The notes: a model not told the origin generated them from the letters alone. Positions 50,801 to 59,620 are shown, counted from the first letter of the stretch. The stretch is 64,000 nucleotides of DNA from Atherinomorus stipes (GCA_023101725.1 JALJCO010013654.1:1902022-1966021); one strand, 5' to 3'. Made by a program: numbers and translations.

Positions 50801-50943
50801 AACTAAAGCACCAGACTTTGTCAAATCTAATATTTGTGTCATTCTCAAAACTTTTGGGTGCAGCTGTGCGCATTCTTATTCTATTTCTGAAGCTTTTATT
50901 TAGAAGACTGAACTTACCACAGAGTTCATCCGTGTCCACGTTG
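21368..50943 (-). CDS. necab1: NECAB1, N-terminal EF-hand calcium-binding protein 1, 5'-partial
   Basis: Ten minus-strand exons, 5' to 3': 50943-50918, 49376-49279, 42864-42728, 38322-38201, 35387-35311, 33172-33125, 29822-29710, 24177-24100, 22893-22802, 21396-21368. They join in frame into about 272 residues ending [13 protein letters not shown]. NECAB1 is a neuronal cytoplasmic Ca-binding protein with an N-terminal EF-hand pair, a central coiled coil and a C-terminal ABM (antibiotic-biosynthesis-monooxygenase-like) domain. Visible: the end of EF-hand 2 ([21 protein letters not shown]), a helical region ([17 protein letters not shown]), a Ser/Asn/Arg-rich linker, a coiled coil ([14 protein letters not shown]) and the ABM domain (HILIVQRQL onward, with [10 protein letters not shown] and [15 protein letters not shown]). 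NECAB2 and NECAB3 differ strongly in the last 100 residues. About 80 N-terminal residues lie beyond the window. No frame breaks were found. Confidence 0.95.
22390..22456. repeat. (CA)n microsatellite with CG interruptions
   Basis: About 65 bp of CA dinucleotides with a CC break and several ACGC interruptions, in the last necab1 intron. Confidence 0.93.
22802..22893 (-). CDS. necab1: necab1 exon, [15 protein letters not shown] segment
   Basis: 92 nt: completes Asn, then 30 codons [30 protein letters not shown], plus G. The acceptor is TTCCTAG and the donor is CAG/GTAAGA. It is nearly identical to mammalian NECAB1. Confidence 0.96.
24100..24177 (-). CDS. necab1: necab1 exon, ABM core
   Basis: 78 nt: completes His, then 25 codons [25 protein letters not shown], plus AA. 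The acceptor is TTTGGCAG and the donor is AA/GTAAGT. The YEFWE motif is the hallmark strand of the NECAB ABM domain. Confidence 0.95.
24811..25529. mobile_element. Palindromic TTAA-type MITE nested in the piggyBac remnant
   Basis: 719 bp with about 260-bp inverted arms (24811-25072 and 25268-25529). The ends are AGGAATAGTTCACTCACAGA and, reversed, AGGAATAGTTCACCCTCAGA. The flanks are TAAA (24807-24810, one change from TTAA) and TTAA (25530-25533). Frames such as [19 protein letters not shown] appear in both arms only because they are inverted copies. A long A-rich stretch lies in the loop. Confidence 0.82.
25535..25941 (-). pseudogene. Truncated piggyBac transposase
   Basis: From ATG at 25941 ([17 protein letters not shown]) it runs through an acidic N-terminal region ([16 protein letters not shown]) typical of piggyBac transposases. 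It then reads [20 protein letters not shown] and [17 protein letters not shown] in adjacent frames, matching the start of the transposase core domain. A frameshift lies near 25620, and the frame is cut by the nested MITE at 25529. None of the catalytic-aspartate region remains. Confidence 0.8.
26660..26900. repeat. Probable interspersed repeat fragment
   Basis: The stretch from GGCAAAGTCTGGTGAAG to CATGTTTACAGCCTGG ends in an A run (about 26869-26887) and resembles common fish genomic repeats. No termini could be defined. Confidence 0.3.
27465..27610 (+). mobile_element. tRNA-derived SINE
   Basis: A head with an A-box-like GTTAGCTCAGCTGGTTAAA, then GGTGCCCCATGTGCAAAAGC, and a TCATCC/TCTCTCTTTCCTGTC tail ending in CAATAAAGGC. 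This is the layout of a common teleost tRNA-SINE. The B box is degenerate. Confidence 0.65.
27876..27930 (-). mobile_element. SINE-tail fragment
   Basis: CATTTTCTGTACCACTTATC followed by CAGTTCAGGGTCACAA is a diverged copy of a tail often seen on teleost SINEs, here as an isolated fragment in reverse orientation. Confidence 0.45.
29710..29822 (-). CDS. necab1: necab1 exon, start of ABM domain
   Basis: 113 nt: 37 codons [19 protein letters not shown] through CAQTGCL, plus CA. The acceptor is CTTGACAG and the donor is CA/GTCAGT. It encodes the first strand and helix of the ABM domain. Confidence 0.95.
31936..32230 (+). mobile_element. Diverged tRNA-like SINE
   Basis: It contains GGGCTACATGGTGATGTGGT, GTGAGCACTGCCTC, a degenerate B-box-like CATTCAAACCT, GTGTGGAGTTTCCATGTTCTCC (seen as TGGAGTTTCCATGTTCTCCT) and the GACCCTGAATTGATATGAG tail, in the order of the well-known teleost GGTGGCATGGTGGTGCAGTGG-type SINE. 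Confidence 0.65.
33125..33172 (-). CDS. necab1: necab1 48-nt phase-0 exon
   Basis: 48 nt in phase 0 on both sides, encoding [16 protein letters not shown]. The acceptor is TTTTGCAG and the donor is TCG/GTTAGT. Being a multiple of three, it could be skipped without shifting the frame. It corresponds to the acidic LEPPEEE stretch of human NECAB1. Confidence 0.9.
35311..35387 (-). CDS. necab1: necab1 exon, coiled-coil segment
   Basis: 77 nt: completes Gly, then 25 codons from [11 protein letters not shown] to LIDRLEQR. The acceptor is CATTCAG. The donor AGG/GTTACT is weak, with T rather than A or G at intron position +3. It encodes the [11 protein letters not shown] heptad-like helix. Confidence 0.92.
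35850..36765 (+). mobile_element. THAP-domain DNA transposon remnant with terminal inverted repeats
   Basis: The ends AATTGACCTATGGCTAAACC and, reversed, AATTGACCTATGGCTAAGCC are inverted repeats that continue into ACGCCCCC. Inside, from about 36021 on the + strand, a short frame starts [14 protein letters not shown] with [14 protein letters not shown], a THAP zinc-finger N-terminus (C-x4-C). It is followed by [17 protein letters not shown] and a GT donor-like site. THAP domains occur in P-element- and Kolobok-type transposases. The rest of the transposase is deleted. Confidence 0.72.
36021..36201 (+). pseudogene. THAP-domain transposase exon remnant
   Basis: Begins ATG GTC AAA CGG ([14 protein letters not shown]). 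The C-x4-C pair and YFLPF are those of a THAP domain. A stop (GRP-stop-HQLN) and a frameshift break the domain before VYICSK, which ends at a GTGAGG splice-donor-like site. Confidence 0.65.
36826..37665. mobile_element. Possible MITE with short inverted ends
   Basis: GATTGCTTACACACAAA near 36830 and GTGTGTAAGCAATT near 37652 are inverted copies enclosing an A+T-rich core with no coding potential. No target duplication was identified. Confidence 0.4.
38201..38322 (-). CDS. necab1: necab1 exon, Ser/Arg/Asn-rich linker
   Basis: 122 nt joining Lys (AA/A), then 40 codons [15 protein letters not shown] through [10 protein letters not shown], plus G. The acceptor is GCCTCCAG and the donor is CAG/GTGGGT. 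This low-complexity, basic linker is the least conserved visible part compared with human NECAB1. Confidence 0.93.
39515..39542. repeat. Perfect 28-nt palindrome
   Basis: Every base pairs about the centre CTATAG with no loop (arm GTGTGATGACTCTA). In a necab1 intron, directly followed by a second palindrome. Confidence 0.9.
39543..39577. repeat. Near-perfect palindrome, 17-bp arms, 1-nt spacer
   Basis: The left arm TGAGTCTCTCAGCAGAG and its exact reverse complement surround one A. It abuts the preceding 28-nt palindrome. Confidence 0.9.
41827..41850. repeat. Poly(A) run upstream of SINE-like sequence
   Basis: About 24 A in a necab1 intron, immediately before a SINE-like block. Confidence 0.85.
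41875..42150 (+). mobile_element. Diverged tRNA-derived SINE
   Basis: GGGGTGGCAGTGACTCAGTG (A-box-like), GTGGTTCAAATCCAACTTC (B-box-like), then CTGTGTATGAATGTGTGGTG and CCACCAGTGTGTGAATGAAT. This follows the same order as the SINE family nested at 8651-8902, but on the + strand and more decayed. Confidence 0.6.
42728..42864 (-). CDS. necab1: necab1 exon, [13 protein letters not shown] segment
   Basis: 137 nt: 45 codons from [12 protein letters not shown] to TAEQTRQE, plus two bases (AA). The acceptor is GATTGACAG and the donor is AA/GTAAGA. It encodes the conserved helical region that links the EF-hands to the coiled coil. Confidence 0.95.
44090..44330. mobile_element. LINE 3'-region-like debris
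   Basis: TGGCACTGCAATAGTCCAAC, then CTGAGACCAAAACAGGATCT and GTGTGAACTAAAAGACTAAT, recall the 3' regions of teleost CR1/L2-type LINEs. No reverse-transcriptase motif is present. Confidence 0.35.
48136..48800. mobile_element. Possible DNA-transposon MITE
   Basis: Both sides carry opposed CCCAATCCC/GGGATTGGG and CCCTAGC/GCTAGTGGG-type words (AGGCCCAATCCCAATGTTCC at the left, GTGGGTGTATTGGGGCG at the right). No clean terminal repeats or target duplication could be set. Confidence 0.35.
49279..49376 (-). CDS. necab1: necab1 exon, [13 protein letters not shown] segment
   Basis: 98 nt: two bases completing Glu, then 32 codons [20 protein letters not shown] through [11 protein letters not shown]. 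The acceptor is TTATAAG and the donor is AAG/GTAAGA. It encodes the end of the EF-hand region and the start of the helical linker. Confidence 0.95.
49477..50866 (-). mobile_element. Tc1-like transposon, degenerate
   Basis: The ends CAGTCGTGGCCAAAAG and, reversed, CAGCTGCACCCAAAAG continue into a shared TTTTGAGAATGACACAAA. The left flank is TA; the right is TG, a decayed TA. Minus-strand transposase pieces remain: [16 protein letters not shown] (first catalytic Asp region) near 50120-50190 and [20 protein letters not shown] (normally the PxxNPIENLW Glu motif) near 49850. It occupies about 90% of one necab1 intron. Confidence 0.85.
50403..50680. mobile_element. Candidate solo LTR or other insert within the Tc1-like element
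   Basis: About 275 bp that does not fit the Tc1 layout. It has a TATA-like GTACTGTATAAAAAGC near 50527 and, about 75 bp later, GAGTAAAGAATCAAGC, the order expected in an LTR. TGAG flanks both sides (near 50402 and 50680) as a possible target duplication. There are no neighbouring retroviral genes. Confidence 0.4.
50918..50943 (-). CDS. necab1: necab1 26-nt microexon (EF-hand 2 segment)
   Basis: Only 26 nt: one base, 8 codons (NVDTDELC) and one base. It lies between acceptor AATTGCAG and donor G/GTAAGT on the minus strand. Both split codons join correctly with the family protein (..[16 protein letters not shown]..). It forms part of the second EF-hand loop and exiting helix. Confidence 0.88.
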
Positions 50944-51126
50944 CTGCAATTAGACAGAACAAGAGAAATACTTAGATAAAAACACGAAAAAAAAGAGATG
51001 TTTTCCAAGGTATATGTAATTCTTTCAACTCTTCCTTTACCAACATTTTAATTGGATGAATCAGCTGGTGATGACAAATTGAGGGGGTAAAATATATTAT
51101 GAATAATTTAGTTGTTGTTTTACCCT

Positions 51127-51147
51127 GGGGGGGGGGGGGGGGGGGGG
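51127..51147. repeat. G21 homopolymer
   Basis: Twenty-one G in the necab1 5' intron. Confidence 0.92.
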
Positions 51148-51794
51148 TTGTGAGAAGAAAGTGGACTAGACAGAAAATCTTTCAAAGAAAAACCCCTTGA
51201 GAAATTTTTGCCTGTTTATGATAAATGCTCATGCATGAGTGCATTTTTAGGAACTCTGAATGTTTATACATGAGTGTGAGAGCAAATGATGGGGAAAAGG
51301 TAGACAAAGGTAGACAAAGGTAGAGGTGACAAGAATCCATCAAAGAGAACCATAAGTCATTGGATTGACTATTCAGCTGGCTTTAAGAGACACAAAAAAC
51401 ACATTATTTCTTTGGGAAATTAAATCGGTTTTAACTCTGTTTCACAGGGGCTAGAGCTGTTGTTCACGGAGGAAAAAAGCTGCAGCTACATATTGGTCCA
51501 AACAAGAAGAAAACACTGTCATCGAGGACAGAAGAAGAAATCAGAGGACAGCTGCTAAACTGTGTAACAAAATATAAATTTCTTTCTGATGCCCCTGGTT
51601 CTACATTTTTGGGAGATAAACACAACACAGAGAGTAAGTAAAGAACACATCTGGGGAAAAAAAGCCAAACTCTAAAACTTTTGGGGAAAACAAAACTAGT
51701 AGTTCGTGAGTCAGTAGGGTTAGTCGGTATCACCTGGGGGGAGGAACTCTGATAGTGACTTTTGTCTAGGTCTACATCCCTAGAAATGGATAAC

Positions 51795-52706
51795 CAGTGT
51801 TGTATAAAGTACCAAAAGCCATACTTGAGTAAAAGTAAAAGTCTACTGGAAAATGACTCAAGTAAAAGTGAAAGTTGCCTGCTAGAATATTACTTGAGTA
51901 AAAGTAAAAAAGTAGCTAGTATTTACTGTACTTAAGTATAAAAGTAAAAAGTACTGTTAATAAAACGCAATCAGAAATTTGAGTTTAACATTTTCATTAT
52001 TTCTGTTTAATTTAGTTTTTAAGTTTGCGATAGTAATTTGCGAAGTTTAAAGGAGCTTCAATACCTCCGTACATAAACCCAACCATACAGAAAAATACTA
52101 TCACAAAACATCCTTACAGTCCTGTGTGCATACCAACATTCATACCCACGTTCATTCAATATTAAATCATCCTAATAAACTCTTGGTGCTCGGAGGTGAT
52201 GCAAACAAACAAAGAACTGATTGGTTGAACTTTAACATGACTGCAGTGTGACAGCACTTTAACTGTCCATCCAATCATGACTGAACCCTGAAAAACTTTG
52301 TTCAACCTCAAAAGTTGTTTCTCAAAATGGTGAGAACTCAATCTCGCTCTTGGGCAGAAGACCAGACCAGCTGAACAGTCGTTCACCTGCTGCTGAGGCA
52401 GGTAAAGCTGTGTTTAGCTTCAGAGACGGCTGCACAAGGCTGCTACTAGTGGCTGCTAGTCCCACTACAACAAAACAAAGATTGTCCATTGGCTATTAAG
52501 TTCCTTATTTACGTTATGTATTTTGTAACTAGTAACTAAGATGCTCAGGTAAATGTAATGGAGTAAAAGTATTGATTTTTCTCGCAAAATGTAGTGAAGT
52601 AAAAGTAAAAGTAATCAGAAATAGAAGTAGTAAAGTAAAGTACAAATATAAAAAAATACTTAAGTAAAGTAACGAAGTATTTTTACTTAGTTACTATACA
52701 ACACTG
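51795..52706. mobile_element. Non-autonomous hAT element with perfect 8-bp TSD
   Basis: 912 bp. The ends CAGTGTTGTATAAAGTAC and TTACTATACAACACTG are inverted repeats. Identical 8-bp duplications TGGATAAC lie at 51787-51794 and 52707-52714. The sub-terminal regions are full of AGTAAAAGT-type words, as in a familiar teleost hAT MITE. It has no transposase. Confidence 0.9.
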
Positions 52707-52720
52707 TGGATAACACATAA

Positions 52721-53460
52721 TAGCAGTCCAGCGGTGGCAGTGAAATATGTGTTATCACTTGATTTATAACACCAAGCTATTTCTAAAAGGTGGTCAGTAG
52801 TGAGGGCTTCAGGAATATTTTCACACAGTCACTCTAAAATCACCATTTTTGGATTAAATGTTGCCAAGAACATGCTGTAGGAATTTGGTTCGATCCCCTA
52901 AGTCAGCATCCCAGTGGGTCAACATGGCAGCCAAATCTACTATGGCTGCCACCATCATTAAAAACAACAACAAAAAAACAACTAATGAATTGAATGCAAA
53001 AATGATAAAATAGATGCCAAGTTTACAAACCAGTAAATGCTTGTGGTAAAACTTAGTTTTGGGTCACCATTGTCATAGAAATAATGCAAATTAGGGGTCC
53101 AAGTGCATTTTATATAAAAAAAAAAAGGTATTCCAGTGTGTTTCTCATGATCAAAAACATAAAATAGACACAAGGTTTGCATGTGTACCTCATAGAGTTC
53201 AATAGTTATTCCTAAAACCTTTTTTTTTTGTGACGGCCATATCAGATTTGGCTCCCACGATGATCCACTGGGTTGCTAACAGAGAGGATTGAACCAAATT
53301 GTTATAGCATGTCCTGGGCAACATTTAAGCCAAAACTGGTGATTTTAGAATGACTGCATGAAAATATTCCTGAAGTACTACTGACCTCCTTTCAGAAATA
53401 GCTGGTTAGTGTTATAAATCAAGTGATAACACATATTTCATTACCACAGCTGGACTGCTA
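52721..53460. mobile_element. Long fold-back element
   Basis: 740 bp with opposed arms of roughly 240 bp. The ends TAGCAGTCCAGC and GCTGGACTGCTA are perfect, followed by AATATGTGTTATCACTTGAT and its inverted copy. Arm similarity continues to about 52960 and 53217. It is possibly TA-flanked. It starts six bases after the hAT target duplication. Confidence 0.82.
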
Positions 53461-53466
53461 TCATAT

Positions 53467-54090
53467 ATGATATATATCCTGGAAGAGGAGGTGGAGGTGG
53501 TGGAGAACTACAAATACCTTGGAGTTCAGCTGGACAACAGACTCGATTGGAAATGCAACACTGACTACATCTACAAGAAAGGTCAGAGCAGACTCTATTT
53601 CTTAAGGAAGCTGAGATCATTCAACGTCTGCACCAAGATGTTGCAGATCTTCTATAAGTCTGTTGTGGAAAGTGCAATTAGCTTTGCAGCCATCTGCTGG
53701 GGCAGCAGCATCAGAATCAGAGACTTGAAGAAACTAAACAAGCTGATCAAGAAAGCTGGTTCTGTGCTGGGGAATAACTCTGGAGCCGCTGGAGCTGATT
53801 GTTCAAAAAAGAATGCTGCACAAGCTGATGAAGATGATGGAGGACACTTCCCATCCTCTCCACAACACGGTGAAGAATCAACAGAGTGTGTTCAGTGGGA
53901 GGCTGCGTCAGGTTCGCTGTAGGACGGAGAGATACAGAAATTCATTCCAGCCAGCAGCCATCACCCTGAAGAACAAGACTAACTGACTTTTTTGTTTATT
54001 TAAAAAAAAAAAAAAAAAAGTGAGCTTTTACAATACTGAATTTCCCTTCTGGGATGAATAAAGTATTTTTCATTTCATTTTTTCATTCAT
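53467..54090 (+). mobile_element. 5'-truncated LINE, reverse-transcriptase C-terminus and tail
   Basis: The frame at 53467-53922 reads EEEVEVVENYKYLGVQLDN, RLDWKCNTDYIYKKGQSRLY and FLRKLRSFNVCTKMLQIFYK, the distal reverse-transcriptase/thumb region of teleost non-LTR retrotransposons (KYLGV and QSRLYFLRKLRSF are typical). It is followed by an A run, TTCCCTTCTGGGATGAATAA and a CATTT-type tail. The upstream RT core is absent. Confidence 0.82.
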
Positions 54091-55279
54091 ATGGTCTATT
54101 ATGTACTGTAGACCTAGACAAAATTCACTATAAGAGTTTCTCCCCCAGGTGGTGACCCCAAATTTGGGGTTTCTGGCTCACGGACAGTAAGAAAACATTT
54201 ATCTTCATCTTCAGAATACATATGGTGTACTCTTTATGTCTGTTTAATAGAAACTGAAAAAATGTTTCAGAGTTCCACATCAATCTAAGGAGGTTTGCCA
54301 TCCTGTCAGCCAGACTGCACAGCATGGTGACTCATTCTTAGATCAATACAGGAATCGATCTGAGACTTCTAAATTACTTCCAAACAACTTTACCATCTGC
54401 CCCCTTCTGTGTTTGTATTACCGAGATCGTTAGCCTACATGTTCCCTTCAGTTTACTGTAGCTGGAGGTCTGCGACGGAAAGTTTGTGATTTAGCTCAGT
54501 GATGATAACCGAGATGGTGAAAATGATGATGTTATGCGTTTGACCTGGATGTAGGCAGGCATGTGAGCTTCAAGATTTATTATTCTTTTGACCCCCTTTA
54601 ACATTATTAATCATGGTGATAGTAACATCACTGAAAAAACAATCATATTGCTGCTTGGCATTCAGTCAGCACTGTTTCAAAAACTAGTTTTAAATCAAAC
54701 TCAGGTCACAACAGTAATCAGACATAAATTTAGGCAGAAAAGAAGGTAAATCTGAGACTGATCTAATAAAAGTTTGGCAAGGTTAAGAACTATATAAGGA
54801 AACTAACAGATAGACCATCATTTAGATGCTAAGTAATATTTGTTATGACATTTATCTTTGAAAGAAATAAGGTTTATGAGAAAACGTTTCATAAGGTGAA
54901 GGAAAATTGTTAAAACTCAGATTATCTGTTATGTATGTAAAGCCTATTTCTGTCATTATGATGACAAAAAAGAAAGGATATCTAGAGTCAAAATTTTGAC
55001 ATTCTCTCTCTTTGCAAGTAGTGAGTTGAACCCCATTTTTCCTGTTAGAACTGCTATATGCACAAGAATAAAAATGCCGGCTTAATTTCAGGAGGTATGG
55101 AGTTGGCACCTCTGGTCCTCGAGGAAAAAAAAAAGTCAGCTGTTAGTGAAATGAGTTGAAATTGAAGAAATGATTAATAACACACAAAAATCTTATGAAA
55201 CTGATGACATTGATTTTGAATTGTGGTTTAACAGAAATATTAAAGACAAACAACAAACAAAACAAGTAAACAAACATGA

Positions 55280-55405
55280 TGGAGCTCCAGAAGTAAAATT
55301 TTGTTGAGTAACCTTTTGAGGCAATTGCTGCAATTTTGTAATATTCAATAAGACTTCTGCACCTGTTGGCAGGTACTTTGGTCCACTGTTCACAAGCAAG
55401 GAGCT
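55280..55405 (-). mobile_element. Tc1-like transposase 3' fragment
   Basis: The minus-strand translation EQWTKVPANRCRSLIEYYKI then IAAIASKGYSTKF resembles the C-terminal end of Tc1-family transposases (normally ..VIASKGYxTKY). It is an isolated fragment. Confidence 0.5.
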
Positions 55406-57415
55406 CTAATTTGTATGGGACAGTTTCATTTGTTAGTTTTTTTTTTCAAATAATTTTTTTTTAACTTCAACTCAAAATATTTAGTTTTGCTAAATTACAA
55501 CTTCGTAAATTTTTATTTATAAGGAATTTTTTGTAGTTTCCTGTTATTTGAATTACTGTTGTGAATTTTCTTTAATTGGAGGGTATGAATAATTTTGAGG
55601 ATGACATACCTTCGCTGTAACCAGTAGTTATGTTGCCTTTCTATCACCTCTAACTTGTCTGCTCATTCTCCTCTGCCATCAAAAAGGCATTTTCATTTAG
55701 ATAATTGCTGCTCACTGGATATTTTCTCTATATTATATTTTATAATATATTTTATTTTCTCTCTACACTCTGGACTTACACTCCAGAGACTGTGCATAAA
55801 AATCCCAGTAGATCAGCTGTTTCTGAAATACTCAGACCAGCACCAACAACCCAATCACGCCATGCTCAACGTCACTTAAATCCCATTTCTACTAGAGTCA
55901 GACGCTCAGGTTGAACTTCAGCATTTCATCATAATTATGTCTAAACGCATGGAGTTGCAGCCATGTTGGCTAATTAGCTATTTGTATATACAAGCAATGA
56001 AACAGTTTTATTTAATAAAGTGGCCAGTGATTGTAAAATTTGTTCACACTTTGGATGTAACTGCTGTAATTGTTTAGGCCTGGAAATTTAACAAATTTTG
56101 ATTGTGATTTGAATTTTGCCTTCTCACAATCATAGAAACACTGTAATCGAAGAAAAACTATTAATCCTGTAGTGAACAGACTAGTGGAGTTACAGGAAGC
56201 AAACTGCAGGGAGTATAGAACAGGAATGCATGTAGACTGGGTATTCATTTTTATTGCTATTATTATTCTAATATTTCATTCTTATTTTCCTTTACTCGTT
56301 TCTGATTTATTTCCGGTTGTGTTTTTTTTTTTTTTTTAGTTATATTTGAGGTTGAATTTTGGTGGTTCAATAAACACTTAAAAAAAAAAAAAATCAATGA
56401 ACAATCGTGTATATTAATCCTGATTTCAATATCAGTCAAACTAATTGTGATGATTATTTTTTCCATAATCCTCCAGCCCTATAATTGTTTACATTTGTGT
56501 TGTTTGGTTCATGTGAATTTGACTTTATAAATTTAAATAATAATAAAAAAAAAAACAGGCAGAGGAAAAAGACAGATCTGCCAATCAAAGAACACAAAAA
56601 GAAAAAAAAAAATCACCTGCCCATAATATTTCACATTACTTTACAATACTACTGCTACTACTACAAACATTAATATTGCTAATTGAAGGCCAAGGTCAAG
56701 ATTATGAATAGCACATTTACAGTTGCCCACAGTACTGTGCAATGAAATAGTCAAAACAATAAAAATAAAAACAACAAAAAACAAACAGTTTCTATTAAAA
56801 AGTACAACAAAAATAAAAAACCTTTTTGAAGTGATATGATGTCATATAATTCCCCTTTTGCATCAAGTGAAAAACATTGTTGCTTGAAATGCCTCGTTTG
56901 TAGTCCAGCCTTTCTTTCTTTACTCTGTTCCATCATGATGTAACATATTTGCAAAATGCCTGCTTAATGACTCGTTGGGCACATGTTAAACAAAAAGAGC
57001 AGCTGTCTTGCATTCATCCATGTTTGATAAATCAGAGCGGACTGAGCAAATGGGAGACTGACTTTGAATACTATGGCACACAAACCTACAGTATTCCAGT
57101 GGACCTACACACTGTAGGCATGGAGCTGCAAAGAAGGCTAACATGCTCTCTACAGAAATGCAGAGATATGGTCATTGTGCATCATGATGTTATCCTGACT
57201 GTGACTGTATCCTGCAGTCCTTTATGTGATGATCTAATTAAGCTGCATTTGAAGCAGCTGAAATTAGGCAAAATAATTCAGTCCCTTTTGAAGTCTCAGT
57301 AGCTGCTGTAGTTTTAGAGCATCAAACTGATTTTCTGATTGGAAAACACTGCGCAATCATGTCACTAAAGAATGTGACATACTCCAAGTTAAATAAGGTT
57401 ATTCACTATGGTCCA

Positions 57416-59080
57416 TTAATAACAAACTTTGAAGCAAAGCCTCAATCGCTCAGATAATTTAATACTTTGACAAACAGCCAGTGTAAAAATCAAAGGCCTG
57501 GACTTATATGATCCACTTTCTTGGTCTTGGTGAGGACTCGTGCAGCAGTGTTCTGGACTGACAACAGTTGATAGACCATTTAGGGAGACCTGTAAGGACA
57601 GTGTCATTAAGTCATAAAGGCTAGGTTAACAACTGATTGTTGAAATTCAGGTCTTAGTCACTGACAACTCTCTAGTTTGTTTTAAACAATTTATTTAAAA
57701 ACCAAGTGATGGCCTTTTGTCTTTCTTCCTTGGCCTCCAAAACTATTATACCAGTTTTTTGTCTTTTTTTTTAATTGAAGGAAGTTCTGGCCCATTCAAT
57801 TTGATTTGATCAATGCAGCGATCAGTGTTTGGATTCTGACCAGTGTTTGGATTGGACTATTGTCTCCTGGTGAGATAGTTATGTAAATTTGTGTGTCATC
57901 AGCATAATTATAATGACATATTTTCTTGTTTTTCATAATTTGAGCAAATGGGAGCATGTAGATATTGAACAGCGGTGGCCCCAAGATAGACCCTTGAGGA
58001 ACTCTACAGGTTATTTTCGTTTTTCTCATATTTATAGTTTCCTATAGACACAAAGTAGTCCCTGTCTTTTAGATAAGTCTCAAACCAGTTAATTGTGGTG
58101 CCATAAACTCCTACCCAGTTTTTCAGACAGTCTAGTAAGATGTTATGGCAGCAGTGTTAAAGGTGCAGTGTGTAAGAAAATCAAAGGTCAATAGCAGAAA
58201 AATGTAATTTATAATTCAAAACTGTGTTTCTGTTGATGAGTAATCGCTTCACTAGAACAGCTGTTTTATGTTTATTTTCTTAGAATGAGTCATTTATATC
58301 TACTTGCTGAAGGTCCACATACATGGAGGCTGCCATATTTATGCCACTATTTTTACTACAGTGTCCCTTAAATGGACAAAACAATGAGAGAACCCTCTGA
58401 ACTTTAAAACTGCTGTACCAGCTTTGTGTAATGGCAGTTAGAGCACTGTGTTTGGTATAAGTTACGCCTTAAAAGACATTAAAAGTAGTTCCTTGTTGTA
58501 CAGTCACAGCTACACCTGAGACAACTGATCCACTCACGGATGAAAACATCTTTATGTCCAGGAGAATTTTGGCCATCGTACATTTACAACAGTGCTTGGC
58601 ATATGAAGTCGTTGCTATACCAAGTTTACCACTAGATGTCCGTAAATCTTACACACAGCACCTTTAAATGCAGCACTGAGATCCAGTAGTATCCGGACTG
58701 AAATGTTTCAGCTGTCTGTAGACTATTTAAGCAGATGCCATTGAGAACCATCTCAGTGCTGTGGTGTGGCCATAATCCTGACTGGTAGACATCAAAGCAG
58801 TTATTTAGTGTCAGGAACTTGTGTAATTGTTAAAATACAACTTTTTCAACAATTTCACTAAGAAAGGGAGGTTTGACATCAGTCTATAGCTGCTCATAAG
58901 TGAGGAGTGTAGGTTGTTCTTTTTTAAGAGTGGCTTGATGAAGCTGTTTTTAGGGTCTGTGGGAAAACTTTAAAAAGCCGAGGCATATTTGCAATCCGTA
59001 AAATATCTGGGGCCAAGCATCCTGAAATATTCTTGGAAAACCTTGTTGGGAGGGTATCAAGACAGCATGTGGTGGATTTT
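57416..59080 (-). mobile_element. LINE (CR1/L2-type) reverse-transcriptase relic with nested MITE
   Basis: The minus-strand translation gives KVVF-stop-QLHKFLTLNNCF, DVYQSGLWPHHSTEMVLN and, downstream of the nested MITE, RVPQGSILGPPLFNIYMLPF and YNYADDTQIYITIS. These are RT-domain motifs in the right order, including the YADD catalytic box (57896-57907). Stops and frameshifts are frequent. The 3' part (57480-57610) resembles the 3' region of the same LINE group. Confidence 0.82.
58161..58663. mobile_element. TTAA-flanked MITE nested in the LINE relic
   Basis: 503 bp. The ends AGGTGCAGTGTGTAAGA and, reversed, AGGTGCTGTGTGTAAGA differ at one base. Intact TTAA flanks lie at 58157-58160 and 58664-58667. 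It has no coding capacity. It interrupts the LINE RT between the HHSTE and PQGSILG motifs. Confidence 0.88.
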
Positions 59081-59364
59081 AGGTGGAAAATTATCTCCCC
59101 CGTCTCTTTTTATAGATCTCATAATGAACCTACAACTTTGTTTTGCACCATCTGTGCTCAGCTTTTTGACTTCTTCAATTTTCATTTACCTGTGTGGCAT
59201 TATAATTGTAGTAGTAATTCCTCTTGAGAAACTTTCTTAAATTGTCTCTGACAAAAAAGAATGTGGAGGACCTCCAGGATCTAAATGAAGCAAACTGATC
59301 TTCAACAGGTTGAATTATCATTGATTCTTATTCTTCTCATTATTGTTATCATTACAGTAGTTAA

Positions 59365-59620
59365 AGGTACAGTAGGGTGGATGATGTTTTCCAGGGGCAC
59401 TTTTGACTATTTTTCTAAAAATCTCCTTCACACCTTGATTGCAGCCAATTAATTAAATGCTCTTACACAAAAATAAAAAAAATTTAGTCACCTCTGGAAT
59501 GGACAAGCCTGAAAAAACCTCATCCCATCGTCTTGAATGGGGCCGTTCAAGACGAGTGAATGATATGTCCATCAAACTTAATTGCCATTTGTCAGTCTAC
59601 TAGTCGGTGCAGACTGAGGA
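59365..59620. mobile_element. Partial TTAA MITE, same family as 5332-5967
   Basis: Preceded by TTAA (59361-59364). Its GGTGGATGATGTTTTCCAGG start matches the reverse complement of the 3' end of the MITE at 5332-5967. Agreement continues through GATTGCAGCCAATTAATTAA and ATATGTCCATCAAACT. The far end is missing or too diverged. Confidence 0.72.
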
